This document shows, in pieces, positions 26,601-34,777 of a stretch of 64,000 nt of DNA. The stretch is from VFZP01 sp043755595. GTDB lineage: Bacteria; Acidobacteriota; Terriglobia; Bryobacterales; Bryobacteraceae. Where the stretch lies: assembly GCA_043755595.1 (NCBI GenBank), contig JAYUSQ010000106.1, forward strand, positions 1 to 64,000, read 5' to 3'. Within the stretch, counting starts at the first letter, position 1; each line of letters begins with the position of its first letter. A model generated the notes under the pieces. The model had not been told where the DNA came from. It was given only the letters and a program-made list of their open reading frames with translations, and ran no database searches. The translations under genes were made by a program, and so were the position numbers.

Positions 26601-26632
26601 ACCAAAAAACGAAACGAACGAAAGGATAACCC

Positions 26633-27124
26633 ATGACAATGACCAGGATGACTCTGAAGACCGAAGGCGACAAGCATGTCGTCGTGACTCGGCGGTTCGC
26701 CGCCCCGCCGGAAGCGGTGTACCGCGCTCACACGGAACCCTCGATTATCCAGAAATGGATGCTCGGCCCCGATGGCTGGACCATGCCAGTCTGCGTGAAC
26801 GAGGCGCGAGCCGGCGGCAAGATTCGTTACGAATGGAGCGACGGCCAAGGAAACGGGTTCTATCTGACCGGCGAATTCGTGGCGCTGGAGCCCTTCCGGC
26901 GCATCGTTCACGTGGAGCGGATGCACCTCCCCGATCCCACCCCCGACAACCACATTGAGACGACTTTCGAACAGGACGGAAGCGGCACGCTAATGATCAT
27001 GCGGATGACCTTGCCAGATGCCAAGACGCGTGAAGCGATGCTTGCGACGGGCATGGAGCATGGCATGGAAGCCAGTTACGTTCGCCTGGAAGGGATCAAG
27101 GAGATGGTTGGCCGTCAACGATGA
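26633..27124 (+). CDS. SRPBCC/AHSA1-domain protein
   Basis: 163 residues with the AHSA1 pattern: VTRRFAAPPEAVYRAHTEP, IQKWMLGPDGW, GGKIRYEW, FVALEPFRRIVHVERM and TTFEQDGSGTLM. Members fold into a lipid or ligand-binding START-like cavity; many sit beside ArsR regulators, but none is here. GAAAGGATAACCC precedes the ATG. It starts just beyond the transposase remnant, which may have taken its original partner. Confidence 0.85.
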   Translation: MTMTRMTLKTEGDKHVVVTRRFAAPPEAVYRAHTEPSIIQKWMLGPDGWTMPVCVNEARAGGKIRYEWSDGQGNGFYLTGEFVALEPFRRIVHVERMHLPDPTPDNHIETTFEQDGSGTLMIMRMTLPDAKTREAMLATGMEHGMEASYVRLEGIKEMVGRQR

Positions 27125-27232
27125 CGCCGTGTTTCACCGACGTTCCAAGTTGGGGCGCCAGTAGATCAGGAACGGCGCAAAGTAGCGGAGACCGGGACTG
27201 CCGTCAATGGCGCTGCTGTCGCCGGGCAGGAA

Positions 27233-27730
27233 GTGTTGCTGACGGTCAACGGACAGACGGTCGTTTCAGACAAGTTGATCGATAGCGCTCTTGCGCGCGA
27301 GATCGCGCGGATCAATGGAATCGAGCCCACCGGCCCCGAGCTTGATGCGATGCGGAAGAAATGGAATCGTGCTGCGGCGGCACTGAAGGGTTCCCAGCCG
27401 CCGGGTGCGCAACCTGAACTGGCCGAGATAGCGGCGATGAAGAAGAAGATGAACGAAGGCTGGGTGGAGGCAATGGCGCTCAGTTTCAAGTTGAACCGGC
27501 TGCTGTGGAACAAACACGGCGGCAGGCTGGTGCTGTCGGCGTTCGGAATGCATCAGGCCACCGATGCATTCGCGGCCGAAGTGCTTGAGTTGGAGCGAAT
27601 GAGCGTCGCGCGATTCCACACTACGGCTGCGCGAGAGGCTTTCTTTCGGAGGATGCAGACTTACACTGGCGACGGTGTCACTGGCGGCGAACGCGCTCGC
27701 CGGATCCTGTCGGCGCCGCCCTGGGAGTAA
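27233..27730 (+). CDS. Hypothetical protein
   Basis: A GTG start at 27233 gives 165 residues, VLLTVNGQTVVSDKLIDSAL followed by a helical body with many Met, Ala and Glu, ending FFRRMQTYTGDGVTGGERAR. The frame is open upstream to about 27127 but has no better start. No known domain is recognised; the opening strand-helix recalls the beginning of SurA-like domains only loosely. It may have lost its true 5' end. Confidence 0.5.
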   Translation: MLLTVNGQTVVSDKLIDSALAREIARINGIEPTGPELDAMRKKWNRAAAALKGSQPPGAQPELAEIAAMKKKMNEGWVEAMALSFKLNRLLWNKHGGRLVLSAFGMHQATDAFAAEVLELERMSVARFHTTAAREAFFRRMQTYTGDGVTGGERARRILSAPPWE

Positions 27731-27771
27731 GTAGCGCGCCCCTGCCGGTCTGGGGGTTATCATCGTTTACG

Positions 27772-28534
27772 ATGGACAGCGGCTGGCAGACGTCGGCGGA
27801 AGCCTGGATCGCCGACATGGGCGAACACGGCGATTTCGGACGGCGCTATGTGCTTGATCGGGTCATGCTGCCGCGCGCAGTCGCCCGTTCTCCGAAGGCT
27901 GTGCTTGATGTAGGGTGCGGCGAAGGCCGTTTTTGCAGGATGCTGCGCAGGGTGGGCGTCGTCGCGACGACGGGCATCGATCCGACTCCGGCGCTGATTG
28001 CCGCCGCCCGGGCCCGCGATATTGAGGGCAATTACGTGGAAGCCGCCGCCGAACACCTGCCCTTTGGCGACGATTCGTTCGATCTGGTGGTGAGCTATCT
28101 GACGCTGATCGATATCGCCGACCTCCAGGCGGCGATTAGAGAGATGGCGCGCGTCTTGCGTCCTGGGGGCAGCGCTGCTGATCGCAAATCTCAACAGCTT
28201 CAATACCGCTTGCGCCGACACCGGATGGATTAAGGGGAGCGACGGCAAGCGCCTGTATTATCCGGTCGACAACTATCTAGAGGAACGCGCGATGCGGATC
28301 GAGTATCGCGGTATCCGGATCGTCAACTATCATCGCCCGTTGAGCGCGTATCTAGGCGAGTTACTGTCGGCAGGGTTGCGCCTCACTTATTTCGACGAGC
28401 CGGCTCCGGAAGCCGATCTGCGGGAGTCGAAAGCGGCCGGTTACCGCCGCGCGCCTTGGTTCCTGGTGATGGAGTGGGTGAAGCCGGGCTTTGCTAACGC
28501 AAGCGCACTCATCAGCAGCCCTCGGATCCGGTAA
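27772..28534 (+). pseudogene. Class I SAM-dependent methyltransferase with one frameshift
   Basis: The first frame (from ATG 27772) contains VLDVGCGEGRFCRML (motif I), then FGDDSFDLVVSYLTLIDI and ARVLRPGG. In a G-rich run near 28165 the frame changes: the continuation LLIANLNSFNTACADTGWIK, then GIRIVNYHRPLSAYL and WFLVMEWVKPG (to 28534), is the expected C-terminal half of a Methyltransf_11/25-type enzyme of about 250 residues. A single extra base restores one frame, so this may be an error in a homopolymer or a recent inactivation. The substrate is unknown. Confidence 0.75.
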
Positions 28535-29001
28535 CGTTCCGGATTCGGCGACGGAGCCAGACCGAGCGAGACAGGAGTGCCCGCGACGCCGGGATAAAAA
28601 CACGATCCGGTTTCCATTCGGGTTCTTGCTAATCAGACCGGGCCCGGCCAAGGGCCGCACCCAAATCGAATGGCCATTCTCCAGATCGGCCAGCGGCTGA
28701 GCGTGCCCAAACGCTCATCCCGACGCCCAAGACTGTCTCTCTTCGGCGAGAGACATCTCGTGTCTTAAGACAGGGTTGGGCGAGGATCATCTGAGGGTAG
28801 TCATAGCTCCCATTGGGAGGATGTCGCATCGGCCCAGCGATTTGCCGTCGTTCGGCCTTGGTTGATCCGTCGCTATCCGTATATTTTTTAATGGCTTCGG
28901 ACTCATGTACCAACGAAAGTACTGGAACGTCCGTTACTGTTGGGTGGCAGGTAGGTCTGTCAAAATGAGCAGTTTGTACCATTATATTTCTAAATAATTT
29001 G
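28535..29001. other. Intergenic stretch with a nested hairpin
   Basis: No coding signal was found. The notable feature is a nested inverted repeat. The outer arms are CGCCCAA (28724-28730) and TTGGGCG (28776-28782); the inner stem GTCTCTC-TTCGGC-GAGAGAC spans 28735-28754. Its transcript could form a branched structure. It lies about 220 bases before the promoter of the PEP-CTERM gene, on a local AT-richer background. Confidence 0.4.
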
Positions 29002-29030
29002 TTGACAGCCGACATAGCCAGCCCTAGACT
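29002..29030 (+). promoter_or_regulatory. Sigma-70-type promoter for the PEP-CTERM gene
   Basis: A perfect -35 hexamer TTGACA (29002-29007) and TAGACT (29025-29030, four of six matches to TATAAT) are separated by exactly 17 bases. AT-rich DNA (TTTCTAAATAATTTG) lies just upstream, like an UP element. Transcription would start near 29037, about 60 bases before the ATG. Confidence 0.6.
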
Positions 29031-29097
29031 AGAGGGGTCGCCTAGCACCGTGAACATAGATACCGGGGCAGGATTGCATGTCTGAAGGAGGGTCGGA

Positions 29098-29766
29098 ATG
29101 AGGAAAAGTTTTGTGTTGGCGGGGCTGCTAGGTCTGTCGGCCGTAGTGGGTTCTGCTGCGATTATCACTTCGGTGGATTCCTTCAATACCACGATTCAGT
29201 TCGTGCGGAGTCCGAATGCGTCCCCTTGCGGTGGTCCGGACACCAACACGACGGCAGCTCCAGAGGCGGTCGGTGGACAAAGAACAATTGCGGCTGGCGG
29301 CAACGCCAGTGGCTGCGCCCAGGCCGACACGAACTTCACAGAAGCCGGAGCTTTTTCGGCCAATCTGCCGGGCACCAATACCGGCCTGTTCACCGTGATC
29401 TGGAACAACGGGTTGGACGCAGATTTCCTGGGTGGGTTTAGCTTCTTTGCCAAGCAGGATGCGCTCGCGCCTCCGGAGGCTCCCTCCTCGGTTTTCTTTA
29501 CGGCCTGTACCGCCGCTGATGGTCTTTCGGGCTGCACCACCTCGACAACGGCCACCGTAGGCTCCACCGCCTACGCAAACTACTCGGTGAATTTCACGGG
29601 TGGGTTGCTCCAAAACATAGCCTTCATTAAAATGTCGGTAAATGGCGGACCTGGTCGCGACGTATTCGTCGACTTCGTCAATGCCGACGTACCGGAACCG
29701 GGCACGTTTGCTCTGGCTGGTGGCGCGCTGTTGGTGCTGGGCATGCTGCGCCGCCGCTCTGCTTAA
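29098..29766 (+). CDS. PEP-CTERM sorting-domain protein
   Basis: 222 residues with a signal peptide (MRKSFVLAGLLGLSAVVGSA), a Thr/Ser/Gly-rich beta-like body with several Cys, and a C-terminal sorting tail: VPEPGTFALAGGALLVLGML followed by RRRSA. This is the PEP-CTERM signal handled by exosortase, marking the protein for the outer envelope or exopolysaccharide matrix. No exosortase gene is in the window. A GGAGGG site lies 7 bases before the ATG. It is a single-gene unit with its own promoter and terminator. Confidence 0.9.
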   Translation: MRKSFVLAGLLGLSAVVGSAAIITSVDSFNTTIQFVRSPNASPCGGPDTNTTAAPEAVGGQRTIAAGGNASGCAQADTNFTEAGAFSANLPGTNTGLFTVIWNNGLDADFLGGFSFFAKQDALAPPEAPSSVFFTACTAADGLSGCTTSTTATVGSTAYANYSVNFTGGLLQNIAFIKMSVNGGPGRDVFVDFVNADVPEPGTFALAGGALLVLGMLRRRSA

Positions 29767-29804
29767 TCGATTCGTTTTTCGGCATACTCTCAACATGAGC
29801 TCCC

Positions 29805-29835
29805 GGGGGCTGGTTCGCCAGTCCCCGTTTCTTTG
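29805..29835 (+). terminator. Rho-independent terminator after the PEP-CTERM gene
   Basis: GGGGGCTGG (29805-29813), loop TTCG, CCAGTCCCC (29818-29826) pair along all nine positions with one G-U, followed by GTTTCTTTG. It ends 3 bases before the next ATG. Confidence 0.8.
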
Positions 29836-29837
29836 TC

Positions 29838-30326
29838 ATGGCCTTTTCCCCCGCTTCTTATGGAAGAGCCGTAGCGCCCTTCCTCGCCGGCGCCTCTGGC
29901 GTTCGCGACTTGGCTGCCGCCACTCCATCCTCACTCTTTCCCGATGCGCGATTCCCTCGCGAAGCGATGGCCGGCCTATGGCTGCTGTTTGACGAGCTAG
30001 ACCGTTCCCATACCATTTCTCAAGGTCTGTCTTCTCCCGAAGCCGCGTTCTGGCATGGCATCCTGCACCGGCGCGAACCCGATCCATCTAACGCTGCGTA
30101 TTGGTTCCGCCGTGTAGGCAGGCATACCGTATTTCCGTCGATAGCCGCCGCAGCGGCCGAGGTTGGGTACCATGCAGCGGCCTCACAGTGGGACCCGTTC
30201 GCCTGGATCGACTATTGGGAACAGGCGCGCGTCAACCCGGGCAGCCCAGCGCTGACCGTGGCGCTCGCCGTCCAACGGCTAGAATGGGAAATTCTGTTCG
30301 ATCATTGCGCTTGTCCTCGAAAGTGA
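29838..30326 (+). CDS. Conserved hypothetical protein
   Basis: 162 residues, soluble and helical, with GILHRREPDPSNAAYWFRRV as its most distinctive segment; I recall this phrase from acidobacterial proteins of unknown function. The start is directly behind the upstream terminator, so its promoter must be internal to that region or read-through is used. The stop precedes the dehydrogenase ATG by 14 bases, suggesting co-transcription with it. Confidence 0.65.
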   Translation: MAFSPASYGRAVAPFLAGASGVRDLAAATPSSLFPDARFPREAMAGLWLLFDELDRSHTISQGLSSPEAAFWHGILHRREPDPSNAAYWFRRVGRHTVFPSIAAAAAEVGYHAAASQWDPFAWIDYWEQARVNPGSPALTVALAVQRLEWEILFDHCACPRK

Positions 30327-30340
30327 GTCGCGTTTTCAAA

Positions 30341-31444
30341 ATGAACCAAGTCAAAGCCGCCGTCCTCACTCGCTACAACGAGCCGCTCGAGTTCCGCAGC
30401 TTCCCGCTGCCCGCTTCGGCTGGGGCTGGCGAAGCTCTGATCCGTGTCGAGATGGCGGGCATCTGCGGGACCGACGTTCACTTGTGGAAAGGAGAATTGC
30501 CTGTACCCCTGCCGATCATTCTCGGTCACGAAAGCGTGGGGGTGGTCGAACAATTGGGGGCCGGGCTGACTGTCGATTGGCGCGGCCGCCAGCTTGCCAT
30601 CGGCGATCGGGTTACCTGGGCCAGTTCGCTGGTTTGCGGCGAATGTTTCTATTGCCGCGTGAAACGCCAGCCCACGCGGTGCGTGGCGCGCAAGGCCTAC
30701 GGTATCTCGTATTGCTGCGATGAAGCGCCGCACCTGCGGGGCGGGTACGCTGAAAAAATTCTGTTGCGGCCTGGTTCAAGTATCTTCAAATTACCCGAGG
30801 GCCTGGACACCGCTTCGGTGGTGGGCGCCGGCTGCGCGCTGACGACCGCGATTCATGGCCTGGAGCGTTGCCCGCTGGCTTGGGGAGATATTGTGGTGAT
30901 CCAGGGCACCGGCCCGGTTGGTCTGGCCGCGCTCGCCGTAGTGAAACAGTCCGGCGCAGGCAAGATCATCGCCATCGGCCGCCCGCCGCACCGGTTGGAG
31001 TTGGCCCGTCAGTTCGGAGCGGATGTGACGTTCGACGTCTCGGCATCCAACGCGACTGATCGGCGCGCGCAAGTGATCGAAGCCTCTGGAGGTTTCGGAG
31101 CGGACATCGTGATCGAATGTGTGGGCCATCCCGAAGCGGTGAATGAGGGCATTGAATTGGCGCGTGACGGCGGCAAATTTCTGGTGTTGGGCCAGTATGC
31201 GAATGCTGGAAATATCAACTTCAATCCGCATACGATCACACGCAAGCAGCTTGAGATCCGCGGGTCCTGGGGTTTTGAGCCGCGCCATGTGGATGCGGCG
31301 CTGCATATGCTCTCGCTGGGCGATTGGGCTGCGAAGTTCGCCGCGCAGGTCACACATCGTTTCCCGCTGAGCGAAGCCAACCAGGCGCTTGAGACGGTGC
31401 GGTTGTGGCAATCGGGCAAGGCTGTTCTTTTACCGGGCGCTTAG
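30341..31444 (+). CDS. Zinc-dependent medium-chain alcohol dehydrogenase family protein
   Basis: 367 residues from ATG 30341. Catalytic zinc ligands are in GICGTDVHLWKG and GHESVG; structural zinc cysteines are in CGECFYCRVKRQPTRC. The NAD(P) Rossmann motif is IQGTGPVGLAALAVV (Gly-x-Gly-x-x-Gly). Such enzymes oxidise polyols, threonine or aromatic alcohols; the substrate is not evident. It probably follows the upstream hypothetical gene on one transcript and overlaps, tail to tail, a truncated receptor fragment on the other strand. Confidence 0.88.
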   Translation: MNQVKAAVLTRYNEPLEFRSFPLPASAGAGEALIRVEMAGICGTDVHLWKGELPVPLPIILGHESVGVVEQLGAGLTVDWRGRQLAIGDRVTWASSLVCGECFYCRVKRQPTRCVARKAYGISYCCDEAPHLRGGYAEKILLRPGSSIFKLPEGLDTASVVGAGCALTTAIHGLERCPLAWGDIVVIQGTGPVGLAALAVVKQSGAGKIIAIGRPPHRLELARQFGADVTFDVSASNATDRRAQVIEASGGFGADIVIECVGHPEAVNEGIELARDGGKFLVLGQYANAGNINFNPHTITRKQLEIRGSWGFEPRHVDAALHMLSLGDWAAKFAAQVTHRFPLSEANQALETVRLWQSGKAVLLPGA

Positions 31445-31693
31445 AGTTTCAGACTTTCTGTAAGCGCGAAATCCCGGGGCGGTGACCTTGACGTCATAGT
31501 TGCCAGGAGGAACCGTGTTCAAGGTGAACCCGCCAAACTCGTTCGCCATCACATCCCAGCGTTGATTGGTCCCTGTGTTGGTCACGGCAATCGACGCCTT
31601 GGGCAGCGACGAGCCACTCTGGTCAACGACCGTTCCCACCAATGTTCCGAACAAAGCTTGTGCGAACAGCGCGGAGGCGGCTCCTGTCAGCAC
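31430..31693 (-). pseudogene. N-terminal fragment of an Oar-type TonB-dependent receptor
   Basis: A GTG at 31693 opens 87 residues: a signal-like start (LTGAASALFAQALF), then GTLVGTVVDQSGSSLPKASI, GGFTLNTVPPGNYDVKVTAP and GFRAY. This is the carboxypeptidase-regulatory-like beta-sandwich that begins the roughly 1000-residue Oar receptors of Acidobacteria. The frame stops inside the end of the dehydrogenase gene, and plug and barrel are absent. A truncated remnant is most likely; a stand-alone secreted domain is possible. Confidence 0.65.
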
Positions 31694-31860
31694 GAACTAA
31701 AGCGCTCTGAACCCAAGCTTTTTCCTGACCCAACTCTATTACATGGCCGGAGTCAGTCAAGCCGGGGAATCGGCGATGGACAATTCCCATCATTCCAATT
31801 CAGAGGCGGCTCTGGTATGATCGCCAATAGCAAAAAACTCGTTGGATGGGGAGATTGAAC

Positions 31861-33411
31861 ATGTCTGTTTCCAGGCGACATTTTTTCTATGGCACTTTGC
31901 TGGCTGGGGCCGTTCCTTCGGCAGGATTCGGCAGCGCCGCTTCGTTGAAGATGGCCGGGTACAAATCTCCCAACGAAAAGTTGAATTTTGCGGCGATCGG
32001 TTCAGGCGGGCAGGGAGCGTCTAACATCTCCGCTGCCGCTCCGACGGAAAACATCGTCGCATTGTGCGATGTGGACGACCGCCGCGCCGCCGCCACCTTC
32101 AACAAATTTCCCAACGCGCCCCGGTACCGTGACTTCCGCAAGATGCTGGACAAGGAAGCGAAGAATATCGATGCGGTAATCGTGGCCACGCCCGACCATA
32201 TGCACGCCACCGCCGCGATGTGGTGCATGGAACGCGGCAAGAGTGTCTATGTCCAAAAGCCGCTGGTCCGGACCATTTGGGAAGCGCGCCAGTTGCGCGC
32301 AGCTGCCGCGAAGTACAAAGTGGCCACCCAGATGGGGAACCAGGGCTATTCAAACGAAGGCACGCGGCAGTGCGCCGAGATCGTTTGGAACGGCGACATT
32401 GGCGGGGTTTCCGAAGTTCATGCCTGGAGCGACCGTCCACTTTGGCCTCAGGGTCTAGCCGAAATTCCAAAGGAAGAAGCCGTTCCGTCGACGCTTGATT
32501 GGGACCTCTGGCTGGGTGGAGCCGAGTATCGCCCGTTCACCGCGGGCGGAGCCACGCAACCAGACCGCTGGGGCGGCTTCTTCTATCAGCCCTTCAGTTG
32601 GCGGGGCTTTTACGACTTCGGTTGCGGCGCGCTCGGCGATATGGCGTGCCACATCCTGGGTGCGCCGAATATGGCGCTCCATCTGTCCCAACGCAAAATC
32701 ATCGGGGTGGAATGTATCAAAAAGGAAGGCGCCAGCCCGTTCATGTTCCCCAAGGCGTCGGTGATTCGATTTGACTTTGCACCCTATGGCGACATGCCCG
32801 CGTTGAAGGTGTTCTGGTACGACGGACTGAAGAAGAGTCCGGTGATTGAAGGCGTTCCCGCCGGCGAATGGATTGGCGATCCCCCGTCGATCGCAACCGC
32901 GGGTGGACCCGGCGGCGGCGGTGGACGCGGCGCGGGTGGAGCGCGACCCGCCGATAGTGAATTCCGCTCTCCCGGCCGGGTCTTCAACTGGGAGGCGCAT
33001 CAGGCGTTGACGACAGCCACGTCCCCGCTTCGCCATCCGTCGCCAGACGGCAGCCTCTTCATTGGTGACAAAGGTATGTTAACCACTGGCACTTATGGCG
33101 AAGTAACTCGGTTACTCCCGGTCGAGAAGATGAAGGACTATCGCATGCCAGCTCCTATGCTCACCCGTTCGCCAGGGCACATGCGCGACTTCATTCGCGC
33201 CTGTAAGGGCGGCGATCCGGCTTGTTCCAACTTCGAGGTCTCGGCGCCGTTTGTCGAATGGATGCTGCTGGGCGTCATCGCGCTGCGCCATGAAGGCAAA
33301 CTTGAGTACGATCCCGATAAGATGAGGATCACCAATAACAACGATGCGAACCGGTTAATAAAGCCGGCGTTCCGCAAGGGTTGGGGCTTCCGCCCGATAA
33401 AGGCCTCGTAG
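31861..33411 (+). CDS. Gfo/Idh/MocA-family oxidoreductase with twin-arginine leader
   Basis: ATG 31861 sits 8 bases after GGGGAG; an ATG at 31846 is less likely. The 516-residue product starts MSVSRRHFFYGTLLAGAVPS, a twin-arginine export signal. The NAD(P) fold gives FAAIGSGGQGASNISAA, and the conserved KPLVRTIWEARQL carries the family's EKP-like lysine as QKP. A Gly-rich linker (GGGGRGAGG) interrupts the C-terminal part. These proteins act on sugars or inositols and are common in Acidobacteria and Planctomycetes. Substrate unknown. Confidence 0.87.
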   Translation: MSVSRRHFFYGTLLAGAVPSAGFGSAASLKMAGYKSPNEKLNFAAIGSGGQGASNISAAAPTENIVALCDVDDRRAAATFNKFPNAPRYRDFRKMLDKEAKNIDAVIVATPDHMHATAAMWCMERGKSVYVQKPLVRTIWEARQLRAAAAKYKVATQMGNQGYSNEGTRQCAEIVWNGDIGGVSEVHAWSDRPLWPQGLAEIPKEEAVPSTLDWDLWLGGAEYRPFTAGGATQPDRWGGFFYQPFSWRGFYDFGCGALGDMACHILGAPNMALHLSQRKIIGVECIKKEGASPFMFPKASVIRFDFAPYGDMPALKVFWYDGLKKSPVIEGVPAGEWIGDPPSIATAGGPGGGGGRGAGGARPADSEFRSPGRVFNWEAHQALTTATSPLRHPSPDGSLFIGDKGMLTTGTYGEVTRLLPVEKMKDYRMPAPMLTRSPGHMRDFIRACKGGDPACSNFEVSAPFVEWMLLGVIALRHEGKLEYDPDKMRITNNNDANRLIKPAFRKGWGFRPIKAS

Positions 33412-33425
33412 GGCGCTAGCCAAGC

Positions 33426-33448
33426 GGGCAAGCTACCCTATCTTGCCC
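33426..33448. terminator. Hairpin between convergent genes
   Basis: GGGCAAG (33426-33432) and CTTGCCC (33442-33448) flank a 9-base loop and include the serS stop codon. It separates the oxidoreductase gene from serS; the following CGTTTCGT is only weakly T-rich. Confidence 0.4.
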
Positions 33449-34713
33449 CGTTTCGTAATCCGTTCCGCGTTTAAATACGGCCGCAGTACGTCAGGCACGA
33501 TCACGGTTCCGTCCGCCTGTTGGTAGTTCTCCACAATCGCCACCCAGGTGCGCCCCACGGCCAGCCCGGAGCCGTTCAACGTGTGCGCCAGTTCGCTCTT
33601 CTTGCCAGCCTTGCACCGGATCGAGGCGCGCCTGGCCTGGAACGCTTCAAAGTTAGAGCAGGAGGAAATTTCCTTGTACTCGTTTTGGCTGGGGAGCCAA
33701 ACTTCAAGGTCGTAAGTCTTGGCGCTGGAAAAACCCATATCGCCCGTGCAAAGCGCCATCCGGCGGAACGGCAGCTTCAGGCGTTTCAGGATATCTTCGG
33801 CATGCGAAGTAAGCTTTTCCAACTCATCGTAACTTTGGCCGGGCCAGGTGAACTTGACTAACTCGACCTTCTGAAACTGGTGCTGCCGGATGATGCCGCG
33901 CACGTCACGCCCGTAGGACCCGGCCTCGCTGCGGAAGCACGGCGTGTAGGCGCAGAAACTAATCGGCAACGAATCGGCGTCCAACGTTTCGTCGCGGAAT
34001 AGGTTCGTCACCGGCACTTCGGCGGTAGGGGCCAGATAGTAATCCGTGCCTTCAAGTTTGAATAAGTCCTCGGCAAATTTCGGCAACTGCCCGGTGCCAT
34101 ATAGACTAGCTGAGTTTATGACGAATGGCGGCAGAACTTCGGTATACCCATGCTCGCGAGTATGGGTGTCCAGCATGAAGTTGATGAGCGCGCGTTCGAG
34201 CCTGGCGCCCTGGTCGAAGTAAACGACAAATCGCGCTCCTGTAATCTTGCCGGCGCGTTCGAAATCCAGGATCCCGAGTTCGGGCCCCAAGTCCCAGTGC
34301 GGTTTGGGTGAAAAATCGAACGTAACTTTCTCCCCCCAGGCATGCACTTCGACGTTATCTTCAGCGCCCTTACCCGTAGGAACCGATTCGTGCGGAATGT
34401 TCGGAATCCGCGAAAGTTTATCGCGGTAAGCCGCGTCGAGTTCGTCGGCCTTCTTGTTATCGGCGTCAATACGATCGCCCAGTTCGCGTACCTTCGCCTG
34501 TGCTTCGGCTGTATCTACGCCCTGCTGCTTTAGCTTGCCGATCTCCATGCTCGCGGTTTTGCGCTCGGCGCTCAGCCGCTCGGCATCGGTCATCGCGGTG
34601 CGGCGTTGCGCATCGAGCGCGCGGAACTCGTCCAGATCCAAGACCAGGCCGCGATCGGCCAAACGCGCCGCGATCGCTTCCAGATTGTTGCGAAAATAAC
34701 TCAAATCATGCAT
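33433..34713 (-). CDS. serS: Seryl-tRNA synthetase
   Basis: ATG 34713 (MHDLSYFRNNLEAIA) gives 426 residues with the long N-terminal coiled-coil arm that grips the tRNA-Ser extra arm. Class II motif 2 is CFRSEAGSYGRDVRGIIRQH and motif 3 is NGSGLAVGRTWVAIVENYQQ. TAEVPVTNL is the serine-binding TxE region. It charges tRNA-Ser with serine. The gene is divergent from the esterase fusion, 64 bases apart. Confidence 0.96.
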   Translation of the reverse strand: MHDLSYFRNNLEAIAARLADRGLVLDLDEFRALDAQRRTAMTDAERLSAERKTASMEIGKLKQQGVDTAEAQAKVRELGDRIDADNKKADELDAAYRDKLSRIPNIPHESVPTGKGAEDNVEVHAWGEKVTFDFSPKPHWDLGPELGILDFERAGKITGARFVVYFDQGARLERALINFMLDTHTREHGYTEVLPPFVINSASLYGTGQLPKFAEDLFKLEGTDYYLAPTAEVPVTNLFRDETLDADSLPISFCAYTPCFRSEAGSYGRDVRGIIRQHQFQKVELVKFTWPGQSYDELEKLTSHAEDILKRLKLPFRRMALCTGDMGFSSAKTYDLEVWLPSQNEYKEISSCSNFEAFQARRASIRCKAGKKSELAHTLNGSGLAVGRTWVAIVENYQQADGTVIVPDVLRPYLNAERITKRGKIG

Positions 34714-34777
34714 GGAGTCAAATGTTCCAAAGCGAACCTCCATTCTCTCACGCCGTTCGCGATACCATCGTGCTCAT

